64,000 bases of DNA. It comes from CAG-492 sp035388585 (GTDB lineage: Bacteria > Bacillota > Clostridia > TANB77 > CAG-508). This document shows, piece after piece, positions 9,873 to 17,856 of the stretch. A program made the position numbers and the translations under genes. Within the stretch, counting starts at the first letter, position 1. Each line of letters opens with the position of its first letter. The DNA lies in the NCBI GenBank assembly GCA_035388585.1, contig DAOOQE010000002.1:26453-90452 (forward strand), written 5' to 3'. The notes under the pieces are model-generated. The model was not told where the DNA came from. It saw nothing but the letters and a program-made list of their open reading frames with translations, and did no database searches.

Positions 9873-9901
9873 ATTATATTACACATATTATTAGAAATCA
9901 A
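9873..9901 (-). promoter_or_regulatory. Probable sigma-A promoter of the DUF4190/DUF4352 gene
   Basis: On the minus strand, TTGATT (9896-9901), a 17-bp spacer and a perfect TATAAT (9873-9878) lie just ahead of the ribosome site. This gives a very short leader. Confidence 0.6.
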
Positions 9902-10007
9902 TAGTAAATTTTCAACATTTTCTTCAGCTAGATTTTAAATCTACACTAAAAATCTATGTATAGTATATTATAATTTTTTATTAAAAAAATAATTTTTATA
10001 GTTCAAC

Positions 10008-10454
10008 TCACAAATTATATATAACAAATACAATTTCATACATCAAATATAAAAATAATAATATAAGGTGAGTATATAAATCTAATTTAATTATTATATC
10101 TATATTTTTTATTTTATTAAAATATATTAATAGTATAAACCTTAAAATTATATTCAATAAAACAACAATTATTATCACACCAAAAAAATTGAAAAGATAA
10201 GTTGGATCTGCAAACACCTCTCCAATATTTTTTATATATCTTGTACCACCACAAAGTGGACATTCTTTTCCAGTTTTTTGTAAGTATACACATTTAGTTA
10301 ATGTTGGATTGATTTTTTCTAAACCTACTGAAATCAAGGGAAAAATAACTACATATATAGCTAATAAAATAAATGTAATATTAGTATATTTATAATTCTT
10401 TTTTAATACTGCAATTAACGTTTTATAAAGAGTAATTATAATCATAAATTGCAC
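10008..10454 (-). CDS. DUF2752-like small membrane protein with CPxCGxTR motif
   Basis: A 148-residue hydrophobic protein with about four membrane segments. Its key feature is CPLCGGTRYI in the middle, matching the CPxCGxTR signature of the DUF2752 family, whose function is not known. The reading frame overlaps the 3' end of the upstream DUF4190 gene by about 30 bp, so translation is probably coupled. No good Shine-Dalgarno precedes either candidate start (GTG at 10452-10454 or ATG at 10443-10445). The ATG would give a protein three residues shorter. Confidence 0.72.
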   Translation of the reverse strand: MQFMIIITLYKTLIAVLKKNYKYTNITFILLAIYVVIFPLISVGLEKINPTLTKCVYLQKTGKECPLCGGTRYIKNIGEVFADPTYLFNFFGVIIIVVLLNIILRFILLIYFNKIKNIDIIIKLDLYTHLILLFLYLMYEIVFVIYNL

Positions 10455-10740
10455 TTACACTATTTAATTCATTTGCTATATTATTTATCTCATTTGTTGA
10501 AGACATATCAGGGATCAAAAATAGTAAATAATACGAAATTATAATAGTAATCGATAATGCACACAATACCAATCCTGCAATAGACATTCCATTATTCTTA
10601 CCTGATTTATTATTTCCAACTAAATCCACTATACCTAAAATCAATCCAATTATTGCCGGTGCTAGTGCAATTATTCCACAATATGGTACGAAACCAATTA
10701 TTAATGCTATTATCCCTATTACAAATGAAGCTATTCCCAT
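10423..10740 (-). CDS. DUF4190-like small membrane protein
   Basis: A 105-residue protein made almost wholly of hydrophobic helices with the pattern MGIASFVIGIIALIIG, AIIGLILGIVDLVG and GMSIAGLVLCALSI. This is the DUF4190 type, in which two helices are joined by a Gly-rich loop, followed here by a short polar tail. Its N-terminus is closely similar to that of the protein encoded at 9215-9850. The start ATG follows AGAAGGAGG and a strong promoter. Function unknown; the DUF2752-like gene overlaps its end and is presumably co-transcribed. Confidence 0.75.
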   Translation of the reverse strand: MGIASFVIGIIALIIGFVPYCGIIALAPAIIGLILGIVDLVGNNKSGKNNGMSIAGLVLCALSITIIISYYLLFLIPDMSSTNEINNIANELNSVSAIYDYNYSL

Positions 10741-10769
10741 ATTTATTCCTCCTTCTATTTTATAAAATA

Positions 10770-10798
10770 ATTGTATATTATTTACTATATATAGTCAA
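10770..10798 (-). promoter_or_regulatory. Sigma-A promoter of the DUF4190-DUF2752 pair
   Basis: On the minus strand, TTGACT (10793-10798), a 17-bp spacer and TACAAT (10770-10775) lie about 30 bp upstream of the start codon. Confidence 0.65.
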
Positions 10799-10875
10799 CA
10801 AAATAATTTTTAAAAGTATAAAATTCTAATAACTTTTTACTAAATAAGAATTCTAATTCTTTTATTATTTTTGAA

Positions 10876-10902
10876 TAAAAAAAGAGCCTTCCTAAGAAAG
10901 CT
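10876..10902 (-). terminator. Intrinsic terminator after the DUF4870-like gene
   Basis: AGCCTTC and GAAAGCT (10885-10902) form a 7-bp stem with one G-U pair. A run of seven A on the plus strand (T on the minus strand) follows at 10877-10883. Confidence 0.65.
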
Positions 10903-10912
10903 GCTTTATAAA

Positions 10913-11179
10913 TTATTTTAATATTTTTATTTTTCCTATTAATGGAACTTCTTTTTCTTCTTCTTGTATTGCATATATTAATCCCATTACCCAGCAAACA
11001 AAAACAAATATTCCAGCTATCCATCCAATAAATGGAATCCAGCTTAAAAATGCAAATAATGCTATAACTAATGCTTGATTAATGTGGAATTTAGCCCCTT
11101 CTTTGTCTCCTGCAACTAATGCTATAATTAAACCTATCCAAGTTAAATATGCAACTATACCTGTTACTTTTTTATCCAT
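10913..11179 (-). CDS. DUF4870-like small membrane protein
   Basis: An 88-residue protein with three hydrophobic helices: TGIVAYLTWIGLIIALVAGD, an amphipathic KFHINQALVIALFAFLS and IPFIGWIAGIFVFVCWVMGL. The order GDKEGAKFHINQAL followed by IPFIGW fits the DUF4870/Tic20-like group of small membrane proteins, whose role in bacteria is unclear. The ATG follows a GGGGG-type ribosome site (AGGGGGAT) and a plausible promoter. It has its own terminator and so forms a single-gene unit between gdpP and the DUF4190 genes. Confidence 0.75.
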   Translation of the reverse strand: MDKKVTGIVAYLTWIGLIIALVAGDKEGAKFHINQALVIALFAFLSWIPFIGWIAGIFVFVCWVMGLIYAIQEEEKEVPLIGKIKILK

Positions 11180-11229
11180 GAGTTTATCCCCCTTCGATTT
11201 TTTAAATTCTCTAAAAGAATTCTAAATAA

Positions 11230-11258
11230 ACAATATCATATTTACTATTTTTTTTCAA
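11230..11258 (-). promoter_or_regulatory. Probable sigma-A promoter of the DUF4870-like gene
   Basis: On the minus strand, TTGAAA (11253-11258), a 17-bp spacer and TATTGT (11230-11235) lie about 50 bp upstream of the start. Confidence 0.5.
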
Positions 11259-11280
11259 TACTTTTTGACAATTTTCTACA

Positions 11281-11412
11281 AAATCACTTTTTTCTTTTAC
11301 AATTGCAGTTAATGTTACAAAATTGCAATTACTTTTTCACTTCACCAAATCATTTTTTTCTTTTACAATTGCATTTGTTATTAAAAAATTGCAATTACTT
11401 TTCACTTCACCA
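11281..11412. repeat. Two copies of a 66-bp direct repeat
   Basis: The stretch from AAATCA at 11281 recurs at 11347 with a 66-bp offset. Each copy contains CTTTTACAATTGCA and ends AATTGCAATTACTTTTTCAC or a close variant, so each unit has its own AATTGC/GCAATT inverted repeat. The right-hand part is shared with the 36-bp units upstream of ftsH near 5.4 kb. Confidence 0.75.
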
Positions 11413-11472
11413 AAAATAAATTTATGCTAAAGGACTAATGTTTACAGTTTAGAATACTGAGAATAATATCTA

Positions 11473-13491
11473 TTAATTTTCTGAAAAATATTCTTTAATT
11501 TTAGATATTAACTCTTTTTTTACCTCATTAATATTTTTTCCATCAACTTGTGCTCCTGCTAAGGTAATATGACCTCCACCACCTAGCTTTTCAAGTATAA
11601 CCTGAACATTTATATCTCCAATGGATCTTCCACTGATACAAATTTTGTCTCCTAACCTACCAATAACAAAAGCTGCTGTAATATTACTAATTGTTAACAG
11701 TTCATCTGCTGCTTTAGCACAAATAACATTAGAATCCTTTTCGATTTCATCATATATTGAAATTGCAATTGAATCATATATTATTTCTGAATGAACTACA
11801 ATCTCAGAAATAATATTATATGTTGATAAATCACTTTGAAACCACTTTTTAACTTTTATAATATCAACACCACATTTTCTTAAAAAAGCTGCAGCTTCAA
11901 ATGTTCTAACACCAGTTTTAAAAGTAAAATTTTTAGTATCCATCATTATTCCAGCATATAAAACTTCAGCCTCAAATTCAGATAATTTTACATTTTTTTC
12001 TGAGTACACAATAAGTTCTGTTACAAGTTCAGACGCTGAAGAAGCATATACTTCTTGAAAACTAAGGGTTACATCTTCTATATAATCTGTACTCATTCTA
12101 TGATGATCAATAACAACAATTTTATTTGTTTTTTCTAATAGTTCTGGAGCTTCTACATATGATTTTTTATGAGTATCTACAATAACTAGTAAAGTCTTGG
12201 AATCAACTAATTCTATCGCCTGGTCTCTATTAATAAATACACCATTATATTTATTAGATTTTTCTATTGAATCTATCAAACTACTTAGACCTATTCCAAA
12301 AGTTTCATTTACAATATTTGCCTGTTTTCCATTTTGCTCTACTATTCTATAGATACCTAAACTAGAACCTATAGAATCAATATCACCATTTGTATGCCCC
12401 ATTATTATTACATTACTAGATTCTTGAATTAGCTCCTCGAGAGCATGTGCAATTATTCTTGCTTTTACCTTTGTTCTTTTTTCTATTTCCTGAGTTCTTC
12501 CTCCAAAAAAAACATATTTTCCATTACGTCTAATAACTGCCTGATCTCCTCCTCGACCTAATGCAATATCAATTGCGGCTTGTGACAATTTGTATTTTTC
12601 ATAATTTGATTTTCCTTCACATGAAACTGCAATACTCAATGTCGCTTGCATTTTACCTGATGTATCAATTGATTTTATAGTATCTAAAATATTGAATTTC
12701 TTATCTTCTATTTCCAATAAATTTTTTTGTTCACAAATCCATACAAAAGTATCTCTATCAGATTTTATAACAAGTCCTTCAAATGATGTTATCCAATCAA
12801 ATATATTTTTTTCGATTTCAGCAATAACTCTTAGCCTTTCCTCATCTGATAGCCTCTGCATAATTTCATCGTAATTGTCTATCATAATAATTCCAATATA
12901 ATTTTTAGAATCATTATATTCTTTTAAAAATCTAATATTTTCAGTTTCATCAATAAAATATAATGTTGCAATATATTCTTTTTCAATTTTTTTGTCTTGA
13001 CCACTACTTTTAATTTTTGCATATTCACCAATTACTTTGTATTTTTTTTCCCCTATTGATATTCTTTTTTCTATTTGATTATTTTTTTTATTTCTTGAAT
13101 TTTCAATTTCAAGTTTTATTTCTTTTATAACATCATCTAATATTGTATATATCTCAGTGCTATCAAATTCATACAAAAATTTTGGACTTTTCCACACTAT
13201 TTCCCCAGTTGTCTCTATTATAATTAAAGGGAAAGGTGAGCTTACCAAAGAATTTTTTACAGATTTATCTATATTATATTTTAATTCTTTTATTTTCTCT
13301 AAAATCTCTTTTTTCCTTTTTTTGTTTGCCCAAAAAGTATATGCAATTATAATTGCATATACTATAATAGATGTCATTATGTAATTTGGTTTATAAATAC
13401 ATAATATCACTAATAATAATGCTATCATAACCAAATATTTTTTTGTTCTTGAAATTAAAATATCGAAAAAATTTATATTATTATCAGACAT
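11473..13491 (-). CDS. gdpP: Cyclic-di-AMP phosphodiesterase GdpP
   Basis: A 672-residue membrane enzyme that hydrolyses the second messenger c-di-AMP to pApA, affecting osmolyte and wall homeostasis. Two N-terminal helices (about 17-32 and 38-54) come first. A PAS-like domain (about 80-190) and a degenerate GGDEF domain (about 195-325; RGGDQAVIR in place of an active loop) follow. The DHH domain has GHTNGDIDSIG at 365-375 (family usually GHxxPDxDxxG, so Pro is Gly here), IVDTH and DHH at 462-464. The C-terminal DHHA1 domain has GGGGH at 637-641. The ATG follows AAAAGGAGAG. In most Firmicutes rplI and dnaB are directly downstream; here four small membrane genes lie between. Confidence 0.95.
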   Translation of the reverse strand: MSDNNINFFDILISRTKKYLVMIALLLVILCIYKPNYIMTSIIVYAIIIAYTFWANKKRKKEILEKIKELKYNIDKSVKNSLVSSPFPLIIIETTGEIVWKSPKFLYEFDSTEIYTILDDVIKEIKLEIENSRNKKNNQIEKRISIGEKKYKVIGEYAKIKSSGQDKKIEKEYIATLYFIDETENIRFLKEYNDSKNYIGIIMIDNYDEIMQRLSDEERLRVIAEIEKNIFDWITSFEGLVIKSDRDTFVWICEQKNLLEIEDKKFNILDTIKSIDTSGKMQATLSIAVSCEGKSNYEKYKLSQAAIDIALGRGGDQAVIRRNGKYVFFGGRTQEIEKRTKVKARIIAHALEELIQESSNVIIMGHTNGDIDSIGSSLGIYRIVEQNGKQANIVNETFGIGLSSLIDSIEKSNKYNGVFINRDQAIELVDSKTLLVIVDTHKKSYVEAPELLEKTNKIVVIDHHRMSTDYIEDVTLSFQEVYASSASELVTELIVYSEKNVKLSEFEAEVLYAGIMMDTKNFTFKTGVRTFEAAAFLRKCGVDIIKVKKWFQSDLSTYNIISEIVVHSEIIYDSIAISIYDEIEKDSNVICAKAADELLTISNITAAFVIGRLGDKICISGRSIGDINVQVILEKLGGGGHITLAGAQVDGKNINEVKKELISKIKEYFSEN

Positions 13492-13656
13492 TTAACTCTC
13501 CTTTTTTATGCACGAATTGTTCATTTTCCAATATAATGATCATTGCAATATTATATAGAAAAAACTTTAATAAAAAATATGTATCAACTATGAATATAAA
13601 CAAATTTGCAATGTTAATTATATCCTTTTTAGAATAATAATGTAGTGATTAATTAA

Positions 13657-14844
13657 CTATTTAGCAAATTTATTCCCTTTTGAACCTTTTGTTCCACCGA
13701 AACTTACGTTACTTAATATATTACTATCAAATGAATAATTTAAGTTTTGTTCTTGTCTTTTTCTTTGTAGAGCATATTCTAAAACTTTGTTAAGCATATC
13801 TTTATATTGCATTCCTGATGCTCTCCATAAATGGAATGATAAACATCCAGGAATTGTATTTAATTCATTAACATACACATTACCATCTTCTTCATCAATA
13901 ATAAAGTCTATTCTTATTACACCTGAACACCTCATAACTTCAAATGTTTTTTTAGCCATTTCTTGTATAGTATTTTTCATATCTAAACTTATATCAGCTG
14001 GCAATTTCAAACCAGAAACATTCATTCCCTTTGAACCACCAATCTTTTTTCCTCCTGATACATATTTGTCTTTATAACTTAAAATTTCTTCTGTTTTTAT
14101 TGGTTCTTCACATTCAGAAGTGAAAATTTCTTGATCATATCCAAGAACAGAGCAATTTATTTCTCTCATTTTAATTACTGCTCTTTCAATCAAAATTCTT
14201 TTTGAATATCTAAAAGCATCCTCAACATTATCTTCTAGTTCATTTCTATTTTTTGCAATAGCTATTCCAACACTAGATCCAGAATCAACAGGTTTAACTA
14301 TTACTGGATAATTAAATTTTTCTTCTATTTTTTCATACAAATTTTCTTCAAATTCACTAAAACATAAGCATTCTAATATATTTACATTGTTTTCTTTTAA
14401 CATACATTTTGTAACATATTTATCCATACTCATAGCTGATGATAAAATATCACATCCAGTGCATGGAATATTCAATGTTTTAAAAAATCCAAATAATGCA
14501 CCACCTTCAACTTCTGTTCCATGAACAATTGGAAAAGCAATATCAAAATAGTCATATTCTTTTTTAGATAATATTCCCGCTTTTTCCTTTATTATTAATC
14601 CTTTACCATTTTTACTTGTAATTGTAATTTTTGTACTTTTTTCCAATAAATTTTTTATATCTTTATAATTCTCAACATTTCCTATTTCTTCCCCCACATA
14701 CATTTCATTGTTTTTTGTCATGTACACAGGTATAACTTCATATATTTCCCTATCTATATTTTCTATCGCTTGTAAAGCAGTTATTACAGAAACTTCATGT
14801 TCCACACTTTTCCCACCAAAAAATACACCTAATTTAATCTTCAT
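13657..14844 (-). CDS. ddl: D-alanine-D-alanine ligase (divergent Ddl family)
   Basis: ATP-grasp enzyme joining two D-alanines for the peptidoglycan stem. The start is placed at the ATG at 14842-14844 (MKIKLGVFFGGKS), which has AGGA upstream; the frame continues seven codons further without a ribosome site. Motifs are GGKSVEHEVSV near the N-terminus, VIVKPVDSGSSVGI (ATP loop), a Tyr-containing omega loop LSYKDKYVSGG and ELNTIPG near the end. The loop normally reading HGxxGEDG is HGTEVEGG, and ELNTIPG is followed by CLSFHLW, so this is a divergent subfamily. The protein is about 395 residues against a usual 300-370, with a Ser/Asn/Lys-rich tail. Altered acceptor specificity cannot be excluded. 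murF lies just upstream. Confidence 0.88.
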   Translation of the reverse strand: MKIKLGVFFGGKSVEHEVSVITALQAIENIDREIYEVIPVYMTKNNEMYVGEEIGNVENYKDIKNLLEKSTKITITSKNGKGLIIKEKAGILSKKEYDYFDIAFPIVHGTEVEGGALFGFFKTLNIPCTGCDILSSAMSMDKYVTKCMLKENNVNILECLCFSEFEENLYEKIEEKFNYPVIVKPVDSGSSVGIAIAKNRNELEDNVEDAFRYSKRILIERAVIKMREINCSVLGYDQEIFTSECEEPIKTEEILSYKDKYVSGGKKIGGSKGMNVSGLKLPADISLDMKNTIQEMAKKTFEVMRCSGVIRIDFIIDEEDGNVYVNELNTIPGCLSFHLWRASGMQYKDMLNKVLEYALQRKRQEQNLNYSFDSNILSNVSFGGTKGSKGNKFAK

Positions 14845-14866
14845 TTTCTCATTTCCTAACATCAAA

Positions 14867-14897
14867 TATTTAGATTTTAAGGCTAAATCTATAAACC
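14867..14897 (-). promoter_or_regulatory. 31-nt leader element shared with the alpha/beta-hydrolase gene
   Basis: On the minus strand, GGTTTATAGAT then CCTTAAAATCTAAATA sits 22 nt before the ddl start. It matches 28 of 31 positions of the element at 17585-17615. Role unknown; in the other copy the arms AAGGTTT/AAACCTT can pair. Confidence 0.4.
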
Positions 14898-15099
14898 AAA
14901 TACTATACTAATAATTAAATTGCAAAATCTATTGCACCACATATAATACTTATATATATTTTGATATACATATACAAAATATTAGACTTATTTTTTTAAC
15001 AAAATATATAAACCAAGTATTATAATTAAACTTATTTTTTAAAATATTCAAACCAAATACTTTACTTATATTTATGATGTAAAATTTATAAAAATTATT

Positions 15100-16638
15100 T
15101 TAATTATAATTATCAGGCAAATCATTTTCTAATAAAATAATTTTTATACCTTGTAAATTCATCATTTTAACTTCATTTACAGCTTGTTCTGGACTATCAA
15201 CTACATGAACTTTTTTCATATCAAAATCAGTTGATTTTATTCCTTCATATATAGGTTTCGAGTGATTTTTTCCAACAAGAAAAATATAATCACATTTTCC
15301 CGCTGCATATTTTCCTAATTCAAAATTATATTTATTTTCTTCAGAACCTAATTCAATTAAACCTGGTGTTACAAGAATTTTAATACCTTTAAACTCTGAC
15401 AATGTATCTATTGCCGATTTTGAACTAACCGGGTTTGAATTGTAACTATCATCTATTATCAAAAATTCACCATTTTTTATTAATTGCAATCTATGTTCAA
15501 CACCCTTAATTGTTTTTACTTGTTTAACAATTTCTTTATGTGGCACTTTAAAATAATCTGCAACAGCTATTGCTCCAGCGAGATTAACGCAATTATGTTT
15601 TCCTAAAACTTCTGTAGTAAATCTTTCATCAAAATTATCAACAGAAAAATGAACACCTTTTTCATCAGCTGAAATATCATAAGCATTATAATCTATATTA
15701 TCATCTGACCCTGCACCATATTTAATACATTCGTATTTTTCTGCTTGTTTCAAAATATATTCATTACTGCAATTAAGAAATACTTTTCCACAATTTTCCA
15801 TTACAGAATCTGCTAATTCAAACTTTGTTTTAATTATATTTTCAATACTCTTAAAACTTTCTAAATGTTGAGGTCCTATAGAAGTTATAACTCCATATTT
15901 AGGTTTTACTATATCACATATTTCTTTAATATCATTTAATTTTGTAGCACCCATTTCACAAATAAATATTTGATGTGTTGCTTTTAACTCTTCTCTTATG
16001 GTTTTTACTACACCAAGAGTAGTGTTATAGTTTTTAGGAGTAATTAAAACATCATATTTTTGTGACAAAACACTATATAAATAATTTTTAAAACTTGTTT
16101 TACCATAACTCCCTGTTATCCCAATTATTATAAGATTTTTATGTTGTTCTAATATTTTTTTTGCACTATTTATGTAGTATTTTTGTAATAGTTTTTCAAT
16201 TGGTAAATTACAAATATTTGCAAAAACGACTATTAATGGAATTAGAATATATATAATTCCTATTTTAATTGAATCATCAAAAATAGGTATTAATATTAGA
16301 CCAATTATAATCAATACAATTGTAAATATTTGTCTTTGAACTCTCTGCGTAATTTTTAATTTAATTTTTATTTTTTTGTTTTCTCCATTACATATTATAT
16401 TAATTAATGCAAGCATTATTGTTATCAAATATAAATCTTTATTTATGCTTAATACTAAAACGCCTAAAAATACTGGCAATGTTTTATAAATAATATTTAC
16501 AATATTTGTTTGTATCCACTTAAAATGTTTTTTTGTTTTATACGAATTTAATTGGAACATGTGTAAATTGTATTTTGCAAATAAAATAATATTTGAAAAA
16601 TATAAAAAAATAATAAATGTTTCTATTTTCTGATTCAT
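15100..16638 (-). CDS. murF: MurF-like UDP-MurNAc-pentapeptide synthetase with N-terminal membrane domain
   Basis: A 512-residue protein. The Mur-ligase part (about 150-512) has the ATP loop GITGSYGKTS at 173-182 and the MurF-type blocks PKNYNTTLGVV, FICEMGA, SIGPQHLESF, GKHNCVNLAGAIAVADYF and DDSYNSNPVS. It ends in LLENDLPDNY, as Gram-positive MurF does. MurF adds D-Ala-D-Ala to UDP-MurNAc-tripeptide, which fits ddl next to it. The unusual part is about 150 N-terminal residues with five or so hydrophobic segments (for example 49-66, 69-83, 104-120, 125-142), replacing the normal soluble substrate-binding domain. A membrane-tethered form may act on a lipid-linked precursor, but that is inference. 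The ribosome site is weak. Confidence 0.85.
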   Translation of the reverse strand: MNQKIETFIIFLYFSNIILFAKYNLHMFQLNSYKTKKHFKWIQTNIVNIIYKTLPVFLGVLVLSINKDLYLITIMLALINIICNGENKKIKIKLKITQRVQRQIFTIVLIIIGLILIPIFDDSIKIGIIYILIPLIVVFANICNLPIEKLLQKYYINSAKKILEQHKNLIIIGITGSYGKTSFKNYLYSVLSQKYDVLITPKNYNTTLGVVKTIREELKATHQIFICEMGATKLNDIKEICDIVKPKYGVITSIGPQHLESFKSIENIIKTKFELADSVMENCGKVFLNCSNEYILKQAEKYECIKYGAGSDDNIDYNAYDISADEKGVHFSVDNFDERFTTEVLGKHNCVNLAGAIAVADYFKVPHKEIVKQVKTIKGVEHRLQLIKNGEFLIIDDSYNSNPVSSKSAIDTLSEFKGIKILVTPGLIELGSEENKYNFELGKYAAGKCDYIFLVGKNHSKPIYEGIKSTDFDMKKVHVVDSPEQAVNEVKMMNLQGIKIILLENDLPDNYN

Positions 16639-16799
16639 ATTTTACCATAAAATCAATCTTTTCTATATTCTAGATTGATTCCTTTCTTCTTTATTAACTT
16701 TAAAATTTATTCTAAGAACTTAAAAATATCTTTATCTCTTAATTTAAAGGTAAATAAATAATTCTACTTTTATAAATAATACCTAACAGATAATTTATT

Positions 16800-17564
16800 T
16801 TATCTTAAAAAAGCATCAATAATTTTGTTAACATATTGAGTTTGTTCAATAAATACAAAATGAGATCCATTTCTTATTTTTACCAATCCAGAATTTTTTA
16901 TCAACTTATTCATTAAAATACCGTCTTCAATTGGTGTTTCTGTATCATTTTCTCCCCAAATTAGTAATACCTCATTTTTAATTTCTGGTAGTAGATTTGT
17001 TAATTCTTCGTTAACTGCCTTTTTCATACATTCTTTCATAACAGGACTTGCATTTCTATAATCAGAAGAACCTGATCTACTAATAAATTTATCTAACAGA
17101 TCTGGAAAAGCCTTTTTAACAATTTTATTTGAAAGTATTTTCTTACCTATTTTAAATGTTCTAATTTTCATTTTTTTATTAAAGCTTAATTCATGTTTTA
17201 TTCCTGCACTACCTATTAATATAACTTTTTCAATTTCAAAATTCAAATCTTTTCTATTTAGCATTTTAATAATTACTCTTCCACCAAAAGAATGTCCTAT
17301 TAAATTCACTTTTTTAATTTCCATTTTCTCAATGAATTCTATAATAAATTCTACAAAATCATCTAAAGACCATCCTTTTTCTGGTTCATCCGATTTACCA
17401 AACCCTGGTAAATCTAGTGCAAATACTTTTGCATATTTAGCAATATTATTTGTAATTCCCTTATACAAATCTATATTTGCTCCCCAACCATGTAACAATA
17501 AATAGTTATCACCTTCCCCATTTACTGTATAATTTATATTTATATCTTTTATTTTAATTCTCAT
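16800..17564 (-). CDS. Alpha/beta-fold hydrolase
   Basis: A 254-residue single-domain serine hydrolase. Visible motifs are the oxyanion-hole HGWG near residue 25, DLPGFGKSD, the nucleophile elbow GHSFGG at 90-95 (S92), the acid in WGENDTETP (D207 most likely) and the general base in GSHFVF (H235). There is no signal peptide, so it is probably cytosolic. The substrate is not predictable; the family includes esterases, C-C bond hydrolases and haloperoxidase-like enzymes. It is the first gene of the stretch leading into murF and ddl, and its leader carries an element also found before ddl. The ATG follows AAGGATAT. Confidence 0.85.
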   Translation of the reverse strand: MRIKIKDININYTVNGEGDNYLLLHGWGANIDLYKGITNNIAKYAKVFALDLPGFGKSDEPEKGWSLDDFVEFIIEFIEKMEIKKVNLIGHSFGGRVIIKMLNRKDLNFEIEKVILIGSAGIKHELSFNKKMKIRTFKIGKKILSNKIVKKAFPDLLDKFISRSGSSDYRNASPVMKECMKKAVNEELTNLLPEIKNEVLLIWGENDTETPIEDGILMNKLIKNSGLVKIRNGSHFVFIEQTQYVNKIIDAFLR

Positions 17565-17584
17565 AATTATATCCTTATATAGTT

Positions 17585-17615
17585 TATTTAGATTTTAAGG
17601 TTTTATCTATAAACC
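17585..17615 (-). promoter_or_regulatory. 31-nt leader element with hairpin, shared with ddl
   Basis: On the minus strand, the element lies about 20 nt before the start codon. AAGGTTT and AAACCTT at its left side can form a 7-bp hairpin. The ddl leader has a near-identical sequence at 14867-14897 (28/31). Whether it is a protein site or an RNA structure cannot be decided. Confidence 0.4.
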
Positions 17616-17753
17616 TTCATTAGATTAATTATATTTATTATTTATTATTTATATATGCTTTTTCTAATTTATATAGATTATAATTTTTTTAAAAAAATTT
17701 TTACTTCTCATTTTAAACTAATCAACATATACAATAATAATATCAAATTACAT

Positions 17754-17791
17754 GAAAAAAGTAAACCAGAAACTTAAAATTTCTGGTTTAC
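17754..17791 (-). terminator. Strong intrinsic terminator after rpoC
   Basis: GTAAACCAGAAA (17761-17772) pairs perfectly with TTTCTGGTTTAC (17780-17791) around a 7-nt loop. On the minus strand it is followed by six T. It separates rpoBC from the hydrolase-murF-ddl genes. Confidence 0.9.
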
Positions 17792-17856
17792 TCTTAAAAT
17801 ATTATTACAATTATTAATACTATAAATTTAGTTACTAGTACTACATTAATAATTTT

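Noticed and set aside
10785..11024. 79-codon minus-strand frame near the DUF4870-like gene
   Set aside because: It overlaps the DUF4870-like gene in another frame and its sequence has no family-like pattern.
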